Assembly (NCBI GenBank): GCA_937891565.1
Contig: CALAHA010000254.1
Span: 1 to 17,084, forward strand
Reading direction: 5' to 3'
Source: an uncultured Ilumatobacter sp.
GTDB lineage: Bacteria > Actinomycetota > Acidimicrobiia > Acidimicrobiales > Ilumatobacteraceae
DNA length: 17,084 nucleotides
Shown here: positions 14,394 to 17,084 of the stretch, piece by piece
Numbering within the stretch: position 1 is the first letter of the stretch
How the letters are laid out: each line of letters starts with the position of its first letter
Notes under the pieces: generated by a model
Told to the model about the DNA's origin: nothing
The model's input: only the letters and a program-made list of their open reading frames with translations
Databases searched by the model: none
Position numbers and translations under genes: made by a program

Positions 14394-15113
14394 TCAGGTG
14401 CTCAGGATCATCGAAGCGACATCGGCGAGCGTGGTGGCGACGTGATTGATGCGTGGCGCGTCCGGAATCGGTCGACGCCCAGGGTTGAACCAACAGGTGG
14501 CGCAACCAGCAGCAGCTCCGCCGGCCACGTCGGAACTGAGGCTGTCGCCGACGACCAGGACACTTGCGGGGTCGGGGTTGCCGTGAGCGGCAAGAGCCAC
14601 GTCAAAGAAGGCCGAGCTTGGTTTCGCGTGCCCAATCTCGCTCGACACAGTTACCGAAGCGAAATAGTGCGTCAGGCCGAATCGTTCGAGCCGGGGGCGC
14701 TGTACCTCGGAGTAGCCGTTGGTGATCAAGCCCATCGGGACCGCTCCGTGGAGCAGGTCGAGTAGTTCGATGGCACCGGGCCACAGCGTCCCGGAGCGAC
14801 TCAGCCAGCTCAGGTACTGCGATGCCAGCAATGCCGGATCCAGGTCGAGATCGGTGTGCTCGATCAGTAGCCGAAATCGCTCGTCGTTGAGCGTGTCGAG
14901 CGTGAGCTCGCCAGCTTCGAGTTGGGTCCACAGCGGTGCGGCAACCTGCTGAAAGCTCGACAGATAGTCGGCACCGCAAGCGACGCCATGGTCCTCAAGC
15001 AGCGCCGGCAGGGCCGCGCTCTGCGCTGACGTGAAGTCGGACAGCGTGTTGTCGAGATCGAACAACACGACCTCGTAACGAGACAAGGACTTCGGGGCGT
15101 TTGCTGTGCTCAC
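14394..15113 (-). CDS. HAD-superfamily hydrolase, YjjG-like 5'-nucleotidase
   Basis: Cytoplasmic Mg-dependent phosphatase; YjjG relatives dephosphorylate non-canonical pyrimidine nucleotides to keep them out of DNA. All four HAD motifs are visible: FDLDNTL with D19/D21, LITNG, the Lys of GHAKPSSAFF, and VVGDSLSSDVAGG. The run ITNGYSEVQRPRLERFGL and the ending GCATCWFN resemble YjjG closely. Length 239 aa is normal. The start is GTG 15113; TAGCGT lies 6 nt upstream and TTGAGA 19 nt before that, so a leaderless message is likely. It sits between nuoN and bioB on the same strand, 107 nt after nuoN, but with its own promoter. Confidence 0.88.
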   Translation of the reverse strand: MSTANAPKSLSRYEVVLFDLDNTLSDFTSAQSAALPALLEDHGVACGADYLSSFQQVAAPLWTQLEAGELTLDTLNDERFRLLIEHTDLDLDPALLASQYLSWLSRSGTLWPGAIELLDLLHGAVPMGLITNGYSEVQRPRLERFGLTHYFASVTVSSEIGHAKPSSAFFDVALAAHGNPDPASVLVVGDSLSSDVAGGAAAGCATCWFNPGRRPIPDAPRINHVATTLADVASMILST

Positions 15114-15119
15114 CCTTGC

Positions 15120-15150
15120 ACGCTATCGAGGTGTTACAGGTCGATCTCAA
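15120..15150 (-). promoter_or_regulatory. Predicted promoter of the HAD nucleotidase gene
   Basis: On the minus strand TTGAGA (15145-15150), a 19-nt spacer, and TAGCGT (15120-15125) end 6 nt before GTG 15113. It resembles the other start-proximal -10 arrangements in the window and would separate this gene from the complex I operon upstream. The remaining intergenic DNA to nuoN holds a CTGCC/GGCAG stem with a 7-nt loop and no T-run, not a convincing terminator. Confidence 0.45.
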
Positions 15151-15220
15151 GACCGATGCCCTGCCCGTTCGCGGCAGTATCTGACCCAGATCAGCCAGAG
15201 CGAGTTGGCCCATCAACCGG

Positions 15221-16792
15221 TCAGCGGGCGATGACGGAGACGGTCTCGGCCGCGTCGATCAGCCAACCAGGGAAGACACCGACGAACAGCGTGAAGGCTG
15301 CGGCACCAAAGATCGCCACACCAGCCGAGAACGGCATGATCACCGCTTCTGCTTCGTCGCCACCCTCAGGCTCGGCAAGCCACATGTTGACCATGATCCG
15401 CAGGTACAGGAACGCTGCCACGACGGCAGCGACCATGGCAATGACCGCAATGACGTAGCTCTCTTCTTCAACAGCGGCCTGGATAACACCGAACTTCGCA
15501 ATGAAGCCCGATGTCAGCGGCACGCCGGCCTGGGCAAGCAGGAAGACGGTGAACGCCAAAGCCAGGGTCGGGCGGCGCTTGGCGAGGCCCTTGAACGAGT
15601 CGAGCGACGAGTCGCCGTCTTCGTCGCCTGATGCCTTCGACACGATGGTGACAACACCGAACGAACCAATGACGAGCACTGAATACAGCATCAGGTACAG
15701 CGCTACTGCGGCGATGCCATCGCCCGGCAGAGCTTCGCCGGCCGTGTTACGAGCAGCCTCCACACCCACCAGTAAGAAGCCAGCGTGGCTCACCGACGAG
15801 TAGGCGAGCATGCGCTTGACGTTGGTCTGCACGACGGCCAGGAATGAACCAACGACCAGCGAAAAGACCGCAAGCGCCCAGATAACCGGGCCCCAGTCAT
15901 CACGGAAGAACGGGAGGGCGGTCACGAGCACACGGATCATCGCGGCGAAGGCGGCGGCTTTGCCGACTGATGCCATGAATGCGGTGACCGGCGACGGTGC
16001 CCCCTGGTAGACGTCGGGCGTCCACACGTGGAACGGAGCTGCCGCAACCTTGAAACCAAGCCCGACGACCAACATCGCGATGCCGGCGAGCGCCAACGGG
16101 TCGGAGTTGTCGAGGTCGACACCATTGCGGAAGGCGATGACCATCTCAGTGATGTTGGTGGTGCCCGATGCCCCATACAGGAGCGCAATGCCGTAGAGGA
16201 AGAACGCCGAAGAAAAGCCACCGAGCACGAAATACTTGATGCCGGACTCTGCCGACTTAAGCGAACGACGATTCGAGGCGGCAAGTACGTAGAGCGCAAG
16301 CGACAGTGTCTCGAGGCCGAGGAACAGCACGATGAGGTCGTTGGCCGACGCCATGACGATGCCACCGATAGCAGCAACCATGTACAGCGCGTAGATCTCG
16401 GGGCCTTCGTTCGGCGTCCCACGCAGAAACGAGTCGGTCAAGAGCGATACGAGCAGCAAGCTCATACAGATCGTGATCGTCAAGAACATAGCGAACGTGT
16501 CGAAGGCGATGGCACCGCCAACGAGCGTCTGCACGCCATTGTCGGTGATGTCGTCCCACTGGACCATTGCCAACGCACCGGCGGTACCGGCAGTGAATGC
16601 GGACACGAAGGCGTACAGGCCCTTGGGCCACTGCGGCGTCAGTGCGCCCACGACCATGATGGCGAGGGCACCGCCAAGCAGCGCCAGCATCGGCGACAGT
16701 GCAAACCAGTTGACCTCAGGGCCCTGGAATGTCTGCGCCGGAAGCTGCCCCGGGAAGCTGCCAGCGAACGAAGAAGCGAGCTCAGAGATCAT
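15221..16792 (-). CDS. nuoN: NADH-quinone oxidoreductase subunit N
   Basis: Proton-pumping antiporter-like membrane subunit of respiratory complex I, about 14 transmembrane helices. Conserved charged residues of the proton path are present: E161 in LFLGLETLSLALY, K248 in GLGFKVAAAPFHVWTPD, K278 in ASVGKAAAFAA and K433 in FIAKFGVIQAA. The stretch around VYQGAPSPV (261-269) is diagnostic. At 523 aa it is a normal actinobacterial size; a charged loop near 386-407 (SKASGDEDGDSSLDSFKG) lies between helices. ATG 16792 overlaps the nuoM stop as ATGA and has AGGAG 8 nt upstream, so translation is coupled. It is the last gene of the nuo operon; a separate promoter-like signal follows for the next gene. 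Confidence 0.96.
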   Translation of the reverse strand: MISELASSFAGSFPGQLPAQTFQGPEVNWFALSPMLALLGGALAIMVVGALTPQWPKGLYAFVSAFTAGTAGALAMVQWDDITDNGVQTLVGGAIAFDTFAMFLTITICMSLLLVSLLTDSFLRGTPNEGPEIYALYMVAAIGGIVMASANDLIVLFLGLETLSLALYVLAASNRRSLKSAESGIKYFVLGGFSSAFFLYGIALLYGASGTTNITEMVIAFRNGVDLDNSDPLALAGIAMLVVGLGFKVAAAPFHVWTPDVYQGAPSPVTAFMASVGKAAAFAAMIRVLVTALPFFRDDWGPVIWALAVFSLVVGSFLAVVQTNVKRMLAYSSVSHAGFLLVGVEAARNTAGEALPGDGIAAVALYLMLYSVLVIGSFGVVTIVSKASGDEDGDSSLDSFKGLAKRRPTLALAFTVFLLAQAGVPLTSGFIAKFGVIQAAVEEESYVIAVIAMVAAVVAAFLYLRIMVNMWLAEPEGGDEAEAVIMPFSAGVAIFGAAAFTLFVGVFPGWLIDAAETVSVIAR

Positions 16793-17084
16793 TTGCCGGG
16801 CTCCTCTCCCTCGTTGCCTTGACTCTCAGAATCGTCATGGGACTCAACGTCACCACTGTCATGGGACTCATCGTCTCCGCTCTCACAACCGTTGCTCTCG
16901 TCACCGTGCGCTTCAGCGCTCGCGTCTGCTTCGACACCCGCTTCGGCGTGTTCGACTTCGAACGTTCCGCACTGCTGGCCAGGATCAGGAATATTGAAGG
17001 CGCTGTTGTCGGCCACATGGGTGACGAGTGCCTCGACGCTCGGCTCGATGCGATCGAGGAGCGGCTTCGGGTACACCCCGGTGA
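16789..17084 (-). CDS. nuoM: NADH-quinone oxidoreductase subunit M, C-terminal part (truncated by window edge)
   Basis: The frame is open to the right edge, so only the last 97-98 residues are seen. It begins TGVYPKPLLDRIEPSVEALV, the standard end of NuoM after its last transmembrane helix, which together with its place before nuoN identifies it. Beyond the usual end the protein continues about 60 residues as a very acidic, Ser/His/Gly-rich tail with two or three cysteines, including two 8-residue repeats (GDDESHDS, GDVESHDD). The stop overlaps the nuoN start as ATGA. NuoM is one of the three antiporter-like proton pumps of complex I. Confidence 0.9.
   Translation of the reverse strand, partial: TGVYPKPLLDRIEPSVEALVTHVADNSAFNIPDPGQQCGTFEVEHAEAGVEADASAEAHGDESNGCESGDDESHDSGDVESHDDSESQGNEGEEPGK
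16801..16805 (-). promoter_or_regulatory. Ribosome binding site of nuoN
   Basis: AGGAG on the minus strand, 8 nt before ATG 16792 and inside the last codons of nuoM. It confirms the nuoN start and coupled translation. Confidence 0.75.
16834..16870 (-). repeat. 13-bp direct repeat in the nuoM tail
   Basis: GTCATGGGACTCA (plus-strand reading) occurs at 16834-16846 and 16858-16870, 24 bp apart, i.e. exactly eight codons. On the coding strand each encodes ESHD, so the repeat arose by in-frame duplication of an acidic/His segment. Confidence 0.8.

Noticed and set aside
15157..15191. Stem-loops downstream of nuoN (CTGCC/GGCAG and ATCTG/CAGAT) as a terminator.
   Set aside because: Stems are only 5 bp and no U-tract follows on the minus strand.
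1..17084. tRNA/rRNA genes, CRISPR arrays, insertion sequences, attachment sites or prophage genes.
   Set aside because: None seen: no spaced direct repeats, no transposase or integrase motifs, no tRNA cloverleaf noticed; intergenic gaps are nearly all under 250 bp.

Overview
The window is a densely packed, high-GC (roughly 60%) bacterial chromosome segment with no mobile elements, RNA genes or CRISPR. The gene content points to an actinobacterium, most likely a marine or freshwater Acidimicrobiia (Ilumatobacter-like) lineage. The evidence is a DesA-type acyl-ACP desaturase, an actinobacterial-style NuoM/NuoN pair, a YcaD-type MFS protein, GTG starts, and several genes with no Shine-Dalgarno but a TANNNT-like hexamer 6-7 nt before the start codon (leaderless style). 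The lineage call is inference.

Layout. Positions 1-3559 (+): an FCD-type GntR repressor with a promoter/operator directly in front of it, the protein AMPylase SelO, and a Thr-rich single-pass membrane protein of unknown function. Positions 3579-5255 (-): a type-B carboxylesterase, divergent from 5496-8182 (+), which holds formate-tetrahydrofolate ligase (fhs) followed by a divergent methylenetetrahydrofolate reductase homologue. The 240-bp divergent spacer carries a TTGACA promoter whose -10 overlaps a 15-bp palindrome. Positions 8198-10071 (-): an S4-domain Hsp15-like RNA-binding protein and an MFS transporter. Positions 10136-12391 (+): an acyl-ACP desaturase behind a TetR-type palindrome, a 2H phosphodiesterase (ThpR/LigT) and a RimJ/RimL-type GNAT; a possible 24-residue hydrophobic peptide lies on the minus strand between the first two. 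Positions 12399-17084 (-): the 3' end of nuoM, nuoN, a YjjG-like HAD nucleotidase, biotin synthase (bioB) and a nitroreductase-family flavoprotein.

How the genes work together. fhs and the metF-like gene form a C1-folate pair (formate to 10-formyl-THF; methylene-THF to methyl-THF); the intermediate step (FolD) is not in the window. nuoM/nuoN are the distal membrane genes of a complex I operon and are joined by an ATGA stop/start overlap. Most other genes look like independent housekeeping functions.

No obvious new multi-gene system is visible. The points most worth a second look are regulatory or protein-level: the palindrome in the esterase/fhs divergon, the GntR promoter with its operator exactly between -35 and -10, a SelO lacking one expected redox cysteine but carrying an extra C-terminal one, the divergent MetF homologue, and the repetitive acidic/His/Ser tail on NuoM.
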